A DNA stretch of 64,000 nt from CALDTK01 sp965215215 (GCA_965215215.1 OZ244043.1:682001-746000), one strand, 5' to 3'; positions 35,982 to 46,364 are shown, counted from the stretch's first letter. Notes: generated by a model not told the origin, from the letters alone. Made by a program: numbers and translations.

Positions 35982-38900
35982 ATGACTGAGCATCATATAT
36001 CGAAAAGCAGGAGGAGGTTCAGGCGGGGGCTTGAGCTCCTGCTCGTCGTGCTCGCTGCCCTGACGAGCCTGCCCGAGGCTACAGCGCAGTGGCCGAATAC
36101 GGAGATCTGTACCAACGGCATCGACGACGACGGGGACGGGATGATCGATGAGCTCGATCCGAGCTGTAATTGCTTTAGCCTCGTCGAACCGGATTGCAAT
36201 CCCGATTTCGAGTACCTGATCCCACCGGTGTGGCACATGAACGACGAGCGCTTCGGCGGACAGTCCGAGCTGGTGGTAACCACGCTCGAGTCTGAAGCGA
36301 ATTATATTATTCGCGACGGGAACGGGAACGAGTTCTACAGCGGGCAGGCCAGGCGGGGTACGGCAACCCCGATCGCGGTACCGAGCAGTCGCCTCCAGAC
36401 GAACGCGACGAACACCCCCGAGCGAGATAAAGGCTTCGTGGTGGTCGCCGACGCCCCCGTTCAGATCCTCTACCGAATCGGTGCGGAGTGGAACAAGATT
36501 CTCGTGACGATAAAGGGCCGCCAGGCGCTCGGCAAGGTGTTTCGGGCTGGAAGCAGCACACGGGGAAACCCGGGCTTGAACGACCCGGAGGAGAGGCACT
36601 TCGTTAGCGTGATGGCCGAGGAGGATGATACGAGGGTTACATTCCGGTTTCCGGATGGGTTCGACGCCTACAACATACCGGGAGTTACACACACCGTTAC
36701 GCTCAGTAAGCACCAAACCTACCTGGTTCGGGACGTTTACCCGAACAACCAGAGTGTCTCGGGGACACTCGTTACGAGCGATAAGCCGATCAGCGTGGTT
36801 TCGGGATCGCAGCACACCAGCCACGTCGACGGCGCGGACTCAAAAGACGGTGGCGTCGACCAACTTGTACCAGTTTGCGTAACCGGGCAGGATTACGCCG
36901 TGGTCAGGGGCAAGGGATCGCCGACGATGCACTTCGTGACCTTGGTCGCGGTTAAGGCGAATACGCAGGTTACCATGACGCGGCCCGACGGTTCGACGCA
37001 GGCTTACAACCTAACCGTAGGACAAGCGACTACCATTCAACTGGGAGGTGATTTCAGCGAAGCCGACTTCGGTAAAGCTTTCTTCTTCAGCGGTAATATC
37101 CCCTACTACCTCTATCAGTTTTCGGGCGTGGCTAACAGTTATGAACCCGGCATGGCGGTCTCAGCCCCCGTTGGCGCGTGCCGGGGAGATAAGCTGGTCG
37201 ACTTTGCGCGATTTAGCCCTACCTACTACAAGGACGAGAATCGATTCAAACCCTCGGAGCACGCCGTGCACGTGGTCGTGCCTACCTCCGGGCTCGGAAG
37301 TTTGCAGTTCAATAAAGTACCCTACGCCAGCGTCGTGCCCGCCCCGATCTCGTATCCCGTACCCGGTGGAGCCGGACTAACGGCGGTTACGTTTCGGGAT
37401 GGTAGCATCAAGGAGGAGAATTCGATAGAGTGCGATGAGTACTTCAGCGCCGCGATGCTCGTGGGTATCGACGGAAGTGCGGGTACCTTCGGGTACTTGA
37501 GCACTTTCAAAGGGCGTATGGATTTTATCGATCCGGCAACCCAGGAGGTGACTACGGGTTACACGATAAATTCGATTTGCAACGACGATGCGGTAGAGCA
37601 TACCATCGAAGTACAGTCCTGCGCATCGTCACACGCCATCGCCAAAATAGAGGCAACGAATGGTACCGTTACGATACTGGGTGGCACTCGGTTCTCGTAC
37701 AAACCGGCGGCAGGGTTCAGCGGTACTGACGAGCTGATTGCGACCGTCAGGAACAGCGAGGGGTTTACGCAAAGTATCTGTCTCTCCTACCTGGTTTGCC
37801 AACGGACGTTCGAAGGAGACCTAGACGATGTCGAGATCACGTGTACGGAGGAGTATCCGAAACTGGTTTTACCGCAAGGCGTCGACGGTTGCGGGAATAC
37901 GTACCCCGTACAGGTCGATTCCGTTCGTTCGGAGCCGGAAGAAGACGCGGCAACCTGTACATCCACGACCGTTACAACGAGACGTTTTTACCTCGACGAG
38001 GATTGTGGGGACGTCCCCGTTGAAATATTCCAAAATATCACGGTTACCTGCGATATCGTAGCCCCCATCGAGGTCACCCGATCGATCAATAGGTGCGAGG
38101 GCGATAGCTATACCTTCCGGGGGGAGGAGATTACGACGAACACGTCGCGGACGTACCCCGTGACCGTAGACGGCGGCTGCGATTCGTTAGTCACGATCGA
38201 CTTTATCTTCAGTAGCCTACCGACCACCCAGCTCGATCCGGTACGGATATGTGAGGGCGAGACCTTTGACTTCGGCGGACAGGCGTACTCTACCGGCGGA
38301 CTGATCCAGGCCGTTTACCCGACCGCGCGAGGGTGCGATTCCACGGTAACCGTGCAGATGACCGTAGTGGACACCGTGCTGACTCAGCTTACGGGGGGGA
38401 TCTGCGAAGGCTCCAGCTACACCTTCGGTGGCCAGCGACTTACCGAGGCGGGGACTTACATCGAGGTTTTAACCTCGGAGGCGGGCTGCGACTCTACGGT
38501 GGTCTTGGAACTCTCGCTAAAAGGTGTAGTCACCGCGACTATCGATAGCTCGATCTGCGGGGGCGAGAGCGTTTACTTCGGTGGCACAGAACGTACCGAG
38601 AGCGGTACCTACGGCGATACGCTCCTCACCGAGCAGCAGTGCGACTCGATCGTAACGTTAGTGCTCACCGTACACGGAACGCGGGACACGAGTTTTAGCG
38701 CAAGCGTATGCGAGGGCGAAACCTACGACTTCGGCGAGCGCAAACTGAGTGAGGACGGTACCTACACGCAGACGTTCGAGACCGTACACGGCTGTGATTC
38801 CGTGGTTACCCTCGAGCTCGATGTGCTCGACGAGCGGCGCGAGGTCGTGACGCGGACGATCTGCCCGGGGAAGGCCCTCACCTACGAGGGGGTCGAATAC

Positions 38901-40367
38901 ACCGAGGCGGGTAGCTACGACCTCACGCTTGCGTCCAGTCTGGGTTGCGATTCGAATGTCACGCTCGTTGTGGAGGTTTCGGCGCTCATCGAGGGTGCGG
39001 ACGTGACGCTTCCGCTCTGCGAGGGCGGTTCGCTCGATTACGACGGAATAACCTACACGAGCACCGGGGAGTATCCACTGCGGTATACGTCGGCCGGCGG
39101 CTGCGATTCGGTACTCACGCTGATCATCGAGCGCGGACCCGCGCTGAGTGGGCCTCCGGTAACCCTACAGCTCTGCCCCGGCGGCTCGGTGAGCTACGGG
39201 GGCGCGCGCTACACCCGTGCGGGAGACTTCACGCTCGCGTATACGACTCCCGAGGGTTGCGACTCGACCGTTGAGCTATCCGTGGTCCCCGCCGGACTAG
39301 CTCCCGTACGAGACACGGTTGATTTCTGTCCGGGGGAACAGCGGATCGTCAACGGGATCCTGGCGACTGGCGCCGGGGATTACGAGAACGAGTTCACGAA
39401 CCAGGGCGGCTGCGATTCCACGCACGTTACCACGGTCCGAGTTCGCGAGCTCTCGCCGGTGACCGTCGAGCGAGTGATCTGCGTCGGCGAATCGCTCGAC
39501 TTCGACGGGGAGAGCTACAGCGACGAGGGTCGCTACACCGCTAACTTAAAAACGAAGTACGGCGGCTGCGATTCGACCGTAACCCTGGTACTCCGCGTGA
39601 TCGAGGCCGTCGCGTTCACCATCGATCCCGTTCAGACCTGCGAGGATGTCCCGGTACAGTTACAGGTAAACGGATACGAAGGACCGATCCTGTGGTCGCC
39701 CAGCGAGGGACTCTCCTGCACGGATTGCCCCAATCCGATCTATACCGGTTCACTCGGGGGTATTTACACGGCCTCCGCCGACGGCTGTGGGGAGGAACCC
39801 GTCTCGGCGCAGGTACCGATAATCGTCTACGAACAGCTTTCGGCCAAGATCATCGGTGGGGAGAAGAGTTTGTTCCGGGGCGACAGTACGCGACTCGTAG
39901 CCGAATCCAACGCCGACGACGAGGCGCTGCGTTGGTACGCCGACGCCGACGAGATCTGTCAGGGCTGCCGCGAGATCGTAGTCTACCCACTCATCCCGAC
40001 GCGCTACGCGCTGACCGCTACGTCTGAGGGTGGCTGCGACGGTGTCGCCGAGCTGAATTTGGACGTAACCGCCTTCGACGATTGCAACGACGGGGCCATC
40101 CACGTTCCCACGGCCTTCTCCCCGAACGGGGATCGGGTCAACGATCGGCTCAACGTTTACACCGAGCTCGTACTCGAAGACGTCACTTTCCGGGTGTACG
40201 ATCGCTGGGGTAGCGTCATGCACATCCAGCAGGGGCAACCGGTCCTTTGGGACGGCACCATCGGCGGCCAGGAGATTAGCGCCGGGGTGTACGTATACAC
40301 GGTTACGGCGACCTGTCCGGACGGGCGGAAGATCGTTCGCGCGGGTGACGTGACCTTGATGCGCTAG
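35982..40367 (+). CDS. 1461-residue surface protein: IgGFc-binding-like domain, repeats, gliding-type C-terminus
   Basis: A very large secreted protein. An Arg-rich start is followed by a hydrophobic signal (LELLLVVLAALTSLPEATAQ). A Ca-binding-like EICTNGIDDDGDGMIDELD follows. Residues about 70-500 look like the IgGFc-binding domain (FVVVADAPVQILYRIGAEWN and later SVMAEEDDTRVTFRF). Then come about ten repeats of ~51 residues ending GCDSxVTL (about 700-1210), a short Ig-like part, and a C-terminal T9SS type B/gliding-motility domain (VPTAFSPNGDRVNDRLNVY, then DRWGSVM). It should be exported and surface bound, with an adhesive role inferred. It overlaps the convergent AMP nucleosidase gene by 4 bp. 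Confidence 0.88.
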   Translation: MTEHHISKSRRRFRRGLELLLVVLAALTSLPEATAQWPNTEICTNGIDDDGDGMIDELDPSCNCFSLVEPDCNPDFEYLIPPVWHMNDERFGGQSELVVTTLESEANYIIRDGNGNEFYSGQARRGTATPIAVPSSRLQTNATNTPERDKGFVVVADAPVQILYRIGAEWNKILVTIKGRQALGKVFRAGSSTRGNPGLNDPEERHFVSVMAEEDDTRVTFRFPDGFDAYNIPGVTHTVTLSKHQTYLVRDVYPNNQSVSGTLVTSDKPISVVSGSQHTSHVDGADSKDGGVDQLVPVCVTGQDYAVVRGKGSPTMHFVTLVAVKANTQVTMTRPDGSTQAYNLTVGQATTIQLGGDFSEADFGKAFFFSGNIPYYLYQFSGVANSYEPGMAVSAPVGACRGDKLVDFARFSPTYYKDENRFKPSEHAVHVVVPTSGLGSLQFNKVPYASVVPAPISYPVPGGAGLTAVTFRDGSIKEENSIECDEYFSAAMLVGIDGSAGTFGYLSTFKGRMDFIDPATQEVTTGYTINSICNDDAVEHTIEVQSCASSHAIAKIEATNGTVTILGGTRFSYKPAAGFSGTDELIATVRNSEGFTQSICLSYLVCQRTFEGDLDDVEITCTEEYPKLVLPQGVDGCGNTYPVQVDSVRSEPEEDAATCTSTTVTTRRFYLDEDCGDVPVEIFQNITVTCDIVAPIEVTRSINRCEGDSYTFRGEEITTNTSRTYPVTVDGGCDSLVTIDFIFSSLPTTQLDPVRICEGETFDFGGQAYSTGGLIQAVYPTARGCDSTVTVQMTVVDTVLTQLTGGICEGSSYTFGGQRLTEAGTYIEVLTSEAGCDSTVVLELSLKGVVTATIDSSICGGESVYFGGTERTESGTYGDTLLTEQQCDSIVTLVLTVHGTRDTSFSASVCEGETYDFGERKLSEDGTYTQTFETVHGCDSVVTLELDVLDERREVVTRTICPGKALTYEGVEYTEAGSYDLTLASSLGCDSNVTLVVEVSALIEGADVTLPLCEGGSLDYDGITYTSTGEYPLRYTSAGGCDSVLTLIIERGPALSGPPVTLQLCPGGSVSYGGARYTRAGDFTLAYTTPEGCDSTVELSVVPAGLAPVRDTVDFCPGEQRIVNGILATGAGDYENEFTNQGGCDSTHVTTVRVRELSPVTVERVICVGESLDFDGESYSDEGRYTANLKTKYGGCDSTVTLVLRVIEAVAFTIDPVQTCEDVPVQLQVNGYEGPILWSPSEGLSCTDCPNPIYTGSLGGIYTASADGCGEEPVSAQVPIIVYEQLSAKIIGGEKSLFRGDSTRLVAESNADDEALRWYADADEICQGCREIVVYPLIPTRYALTATSEGGCDGVAELNLDVTAFDDCNDGAIHVPTAFSPNGDRVNDRLNVYTELVLEDVTFRVYDRWGSVMHIQQGQPVLWDGTIGGQEISAGVYVYTVTATCPDGRKIVRAGDVTLMR
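38090..39605 (+). repeat. about ten ~51-residue CDSxVTL repeats
   Basis: Each unit opens near xICEGxxYxFGG and ends GCDSTVTLxLxV, with a pair of cysteines at fixed spacing that could form a disulphide. Units are diverged at DNA level, so the array is old, unlike the GGGDT array. Confidence 0.85.
38691..38705 (-). repeat. dispersed 14-bp motif, copy 10
   Basis: Reverse-strand copy GCTTGCGCTAAAACT between two repeat units of the adhesin gene. Confidence 0.75.
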
Positions 40368-41134
40368 AAGCGCAGGTGCCGCACCGTTTGCGCGTTGTTC
40401 ATGAGCTGCTTGAGGGAGTCGATGCCGATGCGCACGTGCAGGTCGACGAACTCCTCGGTAACCCGTTGGTCCGAAGCCTCCGTTTTGACCCCCTCGGGGA
40501 TCATGGGGGTATCGCTGACCAGGAGCAGCGCCCCGGCGGGGATCTTGTTCTTGAAGGCCACGGTAAACAGCGTCGCGGTTTCCATATCGATGGCCATGCA
40601 GCGCGTGGTACGCAGGTACTTCTTGAAGTCTTTGTCGTGCTCCCAGACCCGACGGTTGGTGGTGTACACCGTGCCCGTCCAGTAGTCGCGACCTGCCTCC
40701 CGGATGGTGGTGGAGATCGCTTTCTGCAGTGCGAACGCGGGCAGGGCGGGCACCTCCGGAGGCAGGTAACTATCGCTCGTTCCTTCTCCGCGGACCGCGC
40801 CGATGGGTAGGATGAGATCGCCGAGGTTGGTCTTTTTCTTGAGGCCGCCGCACTTGCCGAGGAAGAGGACGGCCTCGGGATCTACCGCTTTGAGCAAGTC
40901 GATCACCGTGGCGGTATTCGGCGAACCCATCCCGAAGTTGACCATCGTGATGCCGTCCGCCGTCGCGCAGGGCATCGATCGGTCGAGACCCACAATCTCT
41001 ACTCCACCCCAGTTAGCAAACTGACGGAGGTAGCCGGAGAAGTTGGTGAGCAGAATGTACTTGCCGAACTGCTTGGTTTTGAGTCCGGTATAGCGAGGCA
41101 ACCAGTTGGCGACAATTTCTTGCTTGGTCTTCAT
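40364..41134 (-). CDS. amn: AMP nucleosidase (short form)
   Basis: A 256-residue nucleoside-phosphorylase-fold protein of the short AMP nucleosidase type found in Bacteroidota. Landmarks are FLGKCGGLKKKTNLGDLILP near residue 92, RGEGTSDSYLPPEVPALPAF, and MAIDMETATLFTVAFKNKIP near residue 186 with the substrate-binding Met-Glu-Thr. LLVSDTPMIPEGVKTE near residue 210 includes the catalytic Asp. It should split AMP into adenine and ribose 5-phosphate in the cytoplasm. The E. coli enzyme is much longer; this lacks its N-terminal domain. Confidence 0.9.
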   Translation of the reverse strand: MKTKQEIVANWLPRYTGLKTKQFGKYILLTNFSGYLRQFANWGGVEIVGLDRSMPCATADGITMVNFGMGSPNTATVIDLLKAVDPEAVLFLGKCGGLKKKTNLGDLILPIGAVRGEGTSDSYLPPEVPALPAFALQKAISTTIREAGRDYWTGTVYTTNRRVWEHDKDFKKYLRTTRCMAIDMETATLFTVAFKNKIPAGALLLVSDTPMIPEGVKTEASDQRVTEEFVDLHVRIGIDSLKQLMNNAQTVRHLRF

Positions 41135-41185
41135 GACGCGGGCAAGCTAAGGCGCCAACCCGGCTGCCGTTGCCGGGAACAGCGC

Positions 41186-42589
41186 TTAGCGCTGGCCGCG
41201 GCGGCGGCCCCCACCGCCGCCCGAGCTCGCCCCCTGGGGACGGCCGCCGCCCGAGCGACCTCGTCCGCCACCGCCACCGCCACCGCGGTTGCCACCCGAG
41301 CGGCCACGACCTCGCCCGCGACCGCCGCCGCCCCCCATGTGCTCGGGGTTGCGCGGGTGCTGGTGGGCATCCTTGCCGTTGGCCGGGATAGGGCGTTGTG
41401 GATCCGGCTCCGAATCCGCCTGCACCCAATCGTGGTTCTCGACCACGGGAATAGGCTGTTTGGTAAGCTTGAAGATGTCGCGCAGGTAGGCCTTCTCCTC
41501 CGTGTCGCAGAAGGCGAGCGCCTGACCGGAGAGTCCGGCGCGCCCCGTACGCCCGATGCGGTGTACGTAGGTTTCGGGGATGTTGGGTAGGTCGAACTGA
41601 ATGACCTGCGGCAGCTCCTCCACGTCGATACCGCGCGAGGCGATGTCGGTAGCTACGAGCACGCGCAGTCGCCCCTCTTTAAATTCCCCGAGCGCCTTCT
41701 GTCGCGCCGTCTGCGATTTGTTGCCGTGGATAGCGGCGGCGCTGATCCCCTTTTGGTCGAGGATCTTGACCACTTTATTCGCCCCGTGCTTCGTACGCGT
41801 GAACACGAGCGCAGGTCCCTGCAGCTCCTCGCGCAGGAGGTGAGCCAGCAGGTCGTTCTTGTCGCCCTTCGCTACGAAGTACACGCTTTGGTCCACGCGC
41901 TCGGCCGTGGAGGAGGGTGGGGTCACCGCTACGGTCACCGGTCGGTCCATAAATCCATTGGCCAGTTCCACGATGTTCTTGGGCATCGTTGCCGAAAACA
42001 GGAGGTTCTGTCGCCGGTCGGGTAGCAGGCGCAGGACCCGGCGCACGTCGTGCACGAAGCCCATGTCGAGCATGCGGTCGGCCTCATCGAGGACGAAAAA
42101 TTCGACCGCGCCGAGGTCGACGAACCCCTGTCCGATCAAGTCGAGCAGACGGCCGGGCGTAGCGATCAGGATGTCGATCCCGCGCTTGAGCGCCTGCACC
42201 TGGGGGTTCTGCCCTACCCCACCGAAGATGACGAGGTGGCGCAGGTCGAGGTGCTTACCGTATTCGTCGAGGTTCTCGGCGATCTGGATCGCGAGCTCGC
42301 GGGTGGGGGTAAGGACGAGTCCCTTGATCACGCGCCGCCGCTTGGCGTGCGCGCTCTCGGAGAGGATTTGCAGCGTCGGGATGGAGAAGGCGGCCGTTTT
42401 ACCGGTACCCGTTTGGGCGACGCCGATGACGTCGCGCCCGTCGAGGATCGGCGGGATCGCCTGTGCCTGAATAGGGGTCGGTGCCGTGTAGCCCTTCTCG
42501 GCCACAGCACGCTGAATGCGCTCGTCGAGCGCCAGATCAGAAAATTTCAAAGGAGGGAATAGCTTGAGCGGGGTGACCGCCGCAGACAA
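41186..42589 (-). CDS. DEAD-box RNA helicase with RGG tail (RhlE-like)
   Basis: A 467-residue DEAD-box helicase. Q motif and motif I are YTAPTPIQAQAIP and AQTGTGKTAAF, Ia is LTPTRELAIQI, II is VLDEADRMLDMGF, III is FSATMP, and V-VI are LVATDIASRGIDVEEL and YVHRIGRTGRAG. The last 70 residues are a Gly/Arg tail (many RGG and GGG) that should bind RNA. It likely remodels RNA at low temperature or in ribosome assembly, as RhlE proteins do. It sits 51 bp before amn on the same strand. Confidence 0.92.
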   Translation of the reverse strand: MSAAVTPLKLFPPLKFSDLALDERIQRAVAEKGYTAPTPIQAQAIPPILDGRDVIGVAQTGTGKTAAFSIPTLQILSESAHAKRRRVIKGLVLTPTRELAIQIAENLDEYGKHLDLRHLVIFGGVGQNPQVQALKRGIDILIATPGRLLDLIGQGFVDLGAVEFFVLDEADRMLDMGFVHDVRRVLRLLPDRRQNLLFSATMPKNIVELANGFMDRPVTVAVTPPSSTAERVDQSVYFVAKGDKNDLLAHLLREELQGPALVFTRTKHGANKVVKILDQKGISAAAIHGNKSQTARQKALGEFKEGRLRVLVATDIASRGIDVEELPQVIQFDLPNIPETYVHRIGRTGRAGLSGQALAFCDTEEKAYLRDIFKLTKQPIPVVENHDWVQADSEPDPQRPIPANGKDAHQHPRNPEHMGGGGGRGRGRGRSGGNRGGGGGGGRGRSGGGRPQGASSGGGGGRRRGQR

Positions 42590-42785
42590 CCGTCAGTAAG
42601 GGGAGTCAGGTTTCGCTTGGGGTAGTAACGACGCTGGCGGATCTTGCCCGCAGACGGTTGCTGCGTCGAATCGGGCACGAAGGTACAGCGGATTATAATG
42701 GCACGCTACCCCCACGACTAACGTAGGAGAAGCCGCGCGCCACGCAGCCACCGCGCTACTCGGCACACGGCTCCTGCCCCGTAGC

Positions 42786-44912
42786 TCACTCTCGCACTAG
42801 GCGCAGCGCCCGGTTTCCGACGCGAAGCACGTAGACCCCCGCCCGTAGCCCTGCGGCGGGTACCGTTAGGCTACCGTCCGATCGTACCTGCCCGTGCCAC
42901 AGCCGACGCCCCTGGAGGTCATACAGACTTACCCCGGCACGCGCCGCGAGGTTGCTCACCGACCAATCATCGCGGGTTGGATTGGGCGCGGCAACTGGTT
43001 TTGGCGAAAGCCCCGTAACCTCGTCGAGGGCTACTACCCCGAGGGCGAGCTGGAGGGTGGTATCGTTGGAGAGCGTCAACTGGCCCGCGAGCGCGGCGTC
43101 GTTCGTGCCGTCGACCCCGGTCGTGATCTCGTATTCCCCCTTGAACCCGCGTAGGTCGACGATTCCGTTGGCGTCCGTGACGAGGGTCGTATCCGTAGAC
43201 CACTCCTCGAACATCAGGTCGAGCATCGCCCGGCCGCTGGGCTTTAGTTCCCAGTCGATGTCGAAGAACGGTGCATTTTCTCGCCAATGTGCACCATCCC
43301 AAAAGCCCCAGGTCAGGAATGCCTCGACGTTCGGATTCGCGAATACCGCCGTTAAAAAATCCCTCGTGTACTGACCTTCGAGCTCGTCGTTGGCGAAGCC
43401 GGTTAAATCAAACTCCGTAATCTTTAGGGGTAGCCCGAGCGAATCGTAGACGAGGTCCAGTAGCTCGACGATCGTCGCCGGTGGCACGGGGTCGACCATG
43501 TGGGCCTGTAGCCCGATCCCCTCCAAGGGCGCTCCGGAGTCGATGAGCTCGCGGGCGTACCGTAGGAACTTGCCCCGATCGACGCTGTTGTCGCCCCCAT
43601 ACTGGAGGACCTGGTAATCGTTGTAGTAGTACTTCGCCTCGGGGTCTAAGCGCTTGGCGAGTCGAAATATATCGGGAAAGAACTCACGACCGGTTACGTA
43701 CTCACCCTGCCCCGAGAAGGCCCGAGCTAAATCCTCGCAGACCGCTATTTCGTTGATTAGGTCCCAGTCGAGTAACCGACCCTGAATCCCGGGCGCGGTA
43801 AGGATCGTCTCGAAGCGGTCGCGAATCCGTTGGAGTACGAACGCCGTATCGGTGATTCGGCCCTCGACGTCCGGGGGTAGGTTACACGGCCAGAGGAGGT
43901 TGTGTCCGCGGACCTCCATTCCGAGCGAATCGATCAGAAAATTGGTAGCCTCCACCGTGTGCTCCTGGGTGGATAACCTCTCGTCTTCCCAGAAGTCCCA
44001 CTTCAGGTCGTTTTCGAAGACCACTTCCGTAAAACGATTCCCGGCCGCATCGATCGCGCGGAGCTTGCTCTCGTACGTAGCGTCTTGCCCCGTTCCACCG
44101 GCGAAGCGATTCGCCACCACCGCGGACCCGAAGCCGAAGGCGTTGCGGGTCATACGGATGCGGACGTTGCGACCGGCGAGCGGGTCTCCGGCGTCGTCTA
44201 CGACCTCGAGGGTGAGATCGGCCTTGCGGTTCCGCTCGATACGCTCCGCGGCGGCGGCGCGCCACGGGGCGTCGGCCTCTCGCCCTACGTAAGTCGTGTC
44301 CTGGAAGTTGGAAGGCAAACTGTCGTAGGGTACGGCCTGGCCGTAGTTGATTAAAACTGCCCCGGCGATTTCTACGGTCTGGTTTTGCTTCCCGATTTGT
44401 ATCGGGACGTGGAGGCTACCCACCGGAAAATCCTCCTGTACCCGAAACGGGATAAAGATCTGTCTCCACTCGAACTCCTGCACGAGGGTGCCGCCGCCGA
44501 ACTTGTTATACTCCGGTTCCGAGCGCTCTACCCAGGCCTGGACGTTGGCCGGGGAAATGCTATCCGCCGCGAGTCCGCGGATCCAAAACGAGAATACCCC
44601 ACGGTCACCGGCCGCAATCGGCTCGATCACTTCGATAATCGATGCGTGACCGAAAACCACGGTCACCGTATCCGGGGTCCGTAGGCGGTGCACGTAACGG
44701 AAAGGTTGCGCCTCTACACTGTCGAAGCTGGAATTCGCGCCGTACGTGTTGGCTTCCGTGAGGGTCGCGAGTTCGTCGTTGCGCGTCGCGATCACTCCCG
44801 CCGGCAGGTTGTACTCTTCGGAGAGCTGCGCGACGAGGCGCTCCGCGTAGCTCTGCGCAAATCCAATTTGCGCTGCAAGCAGTAGAAGTAGTGTGTAGAG
44901 GAGTTTTCTCAC
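42786..44912 (-). CDS. GH10 endo-1,4-beta-xylanase with T9SS sorting domain
   Basis: The signal MRKLLYTLLLLLAAQIGFAQ begins at a GTG at 44912, giving 708 residues; an earlier in-frame ATG at 44984 is unlikely. Residues about 30-210 look like a carbohydrate-binding beta-sandwich. The GH10 barrel follows, with LLDWDLINEIAV holding the acid/base Glu and PLKITEFDLTG the nucleophile Glu. A short Ig-like part and a T9SS type A domain (PNPTRDDWSVSNLAAR, then SLYDLQGRRLW) end the chain. It should be secreted and hydrolyse xylan outside the cell. A motif copy at 42997-43011 sits in the linker before the sorting domain. Confidence 0.92.
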   Translation of the reverse strand: MRKLLYTLLLLLAAQIGFAQSYAERLVAQLSEEYNLPAGVIATRNDELATLTEANTYGANSSFDSVEAQPFRYVHRLRTPDTVTVVFGHASIIEVIEPIAAGDRGVFSFWIRGLAADSISPANVQAWVERSEPEYNKFGGGTLVQEFEWRQIFIPFRVQEDFPVGSLHVPIQIGKQNQTVEIAGAVLINYGQAVPYDSLPSNFQDTTYVGREADAPWRAAAAERIERNRKADLTLEVVDDAGDPLAGRNVRIRMTRNAFGFGSAVVANRFAGGTGQDATYESKLRAIDAAGNRFTEVVFENDLKWDFWEDERLSTQEHTVEATNFLIDSLGMEVRGHNLLWPCNLPPDVEGRITDTAFVLQRIRDRFETILTAPGIQGRLLDWDLINEIAVCEDLARAFSGQGEYVTGREFFPDIFRLAKRLDPEAKYYYNDYQVLQYGGDNSVDRGKFLRYARELIDSGAPLEGIGLQAHMVDPVPPATIVELLDLVYDSLGLPLKITEFDLTGFANDELEGQYTRDFLTAVFANPNVEAFLTWGFWDGAHWRENAPFFDIDWELKPSGRAMLDLMFEEWSTDTTLVTDANGIVDLRGFKGEYEITTGVDGTNDAALAGQLTLSNDTTLQLALGVVALDEVTGLSPKPVAAPNPTRDDWSVSNLAARAGVSLYDLQGRRLWHGQVRSDGSLTVPAAGLRAGVYVLRVGNRALRLVRE
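42997..43011 (-). repeat. dispersed 14-bp motif, copy 11
   Basis: Reverse-strand copy GCTTTCGCCAAAACC in the linker before the xylanase sorting domain. Confidence 0.78.
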
Positions 44913-45287
44913 GGTTGGGTAGTTTAGTCGAGGACCCGCTAGATACGAGTCGGGGGTGGTATAGAACCAAAAGACGTCGACCATAACCCCGTAGGGGTAG
45001 GTCGGATTTCGCTCCTGTTACTTCGACTGATTACCGGTATCTAGCCGTCGCCAACGATCTGCAACTACATTTAGCAACGCGCTTTACCGAACGTCAATCC
45101 GCGCAGATCACGGAAGGAAGGGTATCAGCTCGTGGCCGAAAAAGAATGGCACGGGTACGCGCCAATACTTACCGACTAATTTTAGCAATCTATTTAATCC
45201 CGTACACTACGGCTCAATCGCCGATATCGGCTCGTTCGGCCTTCGAATGTCGGCAACTTTCGTAATCGAGTAAATTACGGCTTTCGT
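44913..45287. other. 375-bp divergent intergenic region
   Basis: No coding frame or RNA gene is evident. It separates the divergent xylanase and peptidase genes and should hold their promoters; it is AT-richer near 45170-45287, but no clear TAnnTTTG element was seen. Confidence 0.5.
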
Positions 45288-46274
45288 ATGTTCATCAAAG
45301 TAATTCAGACTAGCGTAATCTGCCTTTTACTTTCTCCGGTTGGGCTAACCGCACAGCGCGATACCTCATCGGGGATCAGGCGCATACCCATCGAAACGGC
45401 GAGCGGCGATTTCGAGGTCTGGACGCGCACCGTAGGCAGTAACCCGAGCGTAAAGGTCCTGTTACTTCACGGTGGTCCGGGCTCGACCGCGGAACTCTAC
45501 GAGCCTTTCGACGACTACCTGCCGCAGGAGGGGATCGAGTACATCTATTACGACCAGTTGGGTAGCTACCGCTCCGACCAGCCTGCGGATACCAGCCTCT
45601 GGACGATCGAGCGCTTCGTCGACGAGGTCGATCAGGTGCGTTTGGCGCTCGGCTTAGACTCCACCAACTTCGTCCTGCTCGGACAGAGTTGGGGCGGAAT
45701 CCTCGGCATGGAGTACGCACTCGCCCACCCGGAGGCCCTCAAGGGGCTGGTTATCTCGAACATGATGTCCGACGTACCCGCCTACAATCGCTACGTAGCC
45801 GATACGCTGGCGCCGCAGCTCGCGGATTCGGTGTTGCGGGAGCTGACCGCCATAGAGGAGGCCGGAGACTTTGCCGACCCTCGGTACATGGAGCTCCTGG
45901 AACGAGATTACTACCCCAAGCACGTGATCAATCTCCGTGGCGATACGAGCTGGCCCGACGCGGCGCTTCGCGGACTCACGCACACCAACGTGCAGGTGTA
46001 CACCCACATGCAAGGTCCGAGTGAGTTCGGGATAAAAGGCAGCGCGACCCTGGCGAACTGGAGCGTCACGGACCGCCTCGACGAAATCAAGGTCCCTACG
46101 CTCGTGATCGCGGGCGGCAACGACACGATGAGCCCGCGGTACCTCGAAATGATGAGTCGAAGGTTACCCCAGGGCAGCTACCTCCTCAATCCGGAGGGAG
46201 GACACCTCGTACAGTTTGATAGTCGCGACACGTATTACCCCGGACTGATCAGCTGGTTACGAAGCATCGAATAA
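45288..46274 (+). CDS. exported proline-iminopeptidase-like alpha/beta hydrolase
   Basis: A 328-residue S33-type hydrolase with signal peptide MFIKVIQTSVICLLLSPVGL ending TAQ. LLHGGPGSTAELYEPFDDYL near residue 63 is the HGGPG oxyanion motif, GQSWGGILGMEYALAHPEAL near residue 128 holds the Ser, and AGGNDTMSPRYLEMM and EGGHLVQFDS hold Asp and His. These are typical of proline iminopeptidases. Export to the periplasm suggests peptide trimming there. It is divergent from the xylanase and unlinked to other genes. Confidence 0.88.
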   Translation: MFIKVIQTSVICLLLSPVGLTAQRDTSSGIRRIPIETASGDFEVWTRTVGSNPSVKVLLLHGGPGSTAELYEPFDDYLPQEGIEYIYYDQLGSYRSDQPADTSLWTIERFVDEVDQVRLALGLDSTNFVLLGQSWGGILGMEYALAHPEALKGLVISNMMSDVPAYNRYVADTLAPQLADSVLRELTAIEEAGDFADPRYMELLERDYYPKHVINLRGDTSWPDAALRGLTHTNVQVYTHMQGPSEFGIKGSATLANWSVTDRLDEIKVPTLVIAGGNDTMSPRYLEMMSRRLPQGSYLLNPEGGHLVQFDSRDTYYPGLISWLRSIE

Positions 46275-46364
46275 GCTATATTGGGTTGGGACGAACGAAT
46301 TAGTCACCCGGTGCAGCGTTTTCGCGTGAGCTTGCATCTATGATCTGTTGAACCGGGACTTTTG

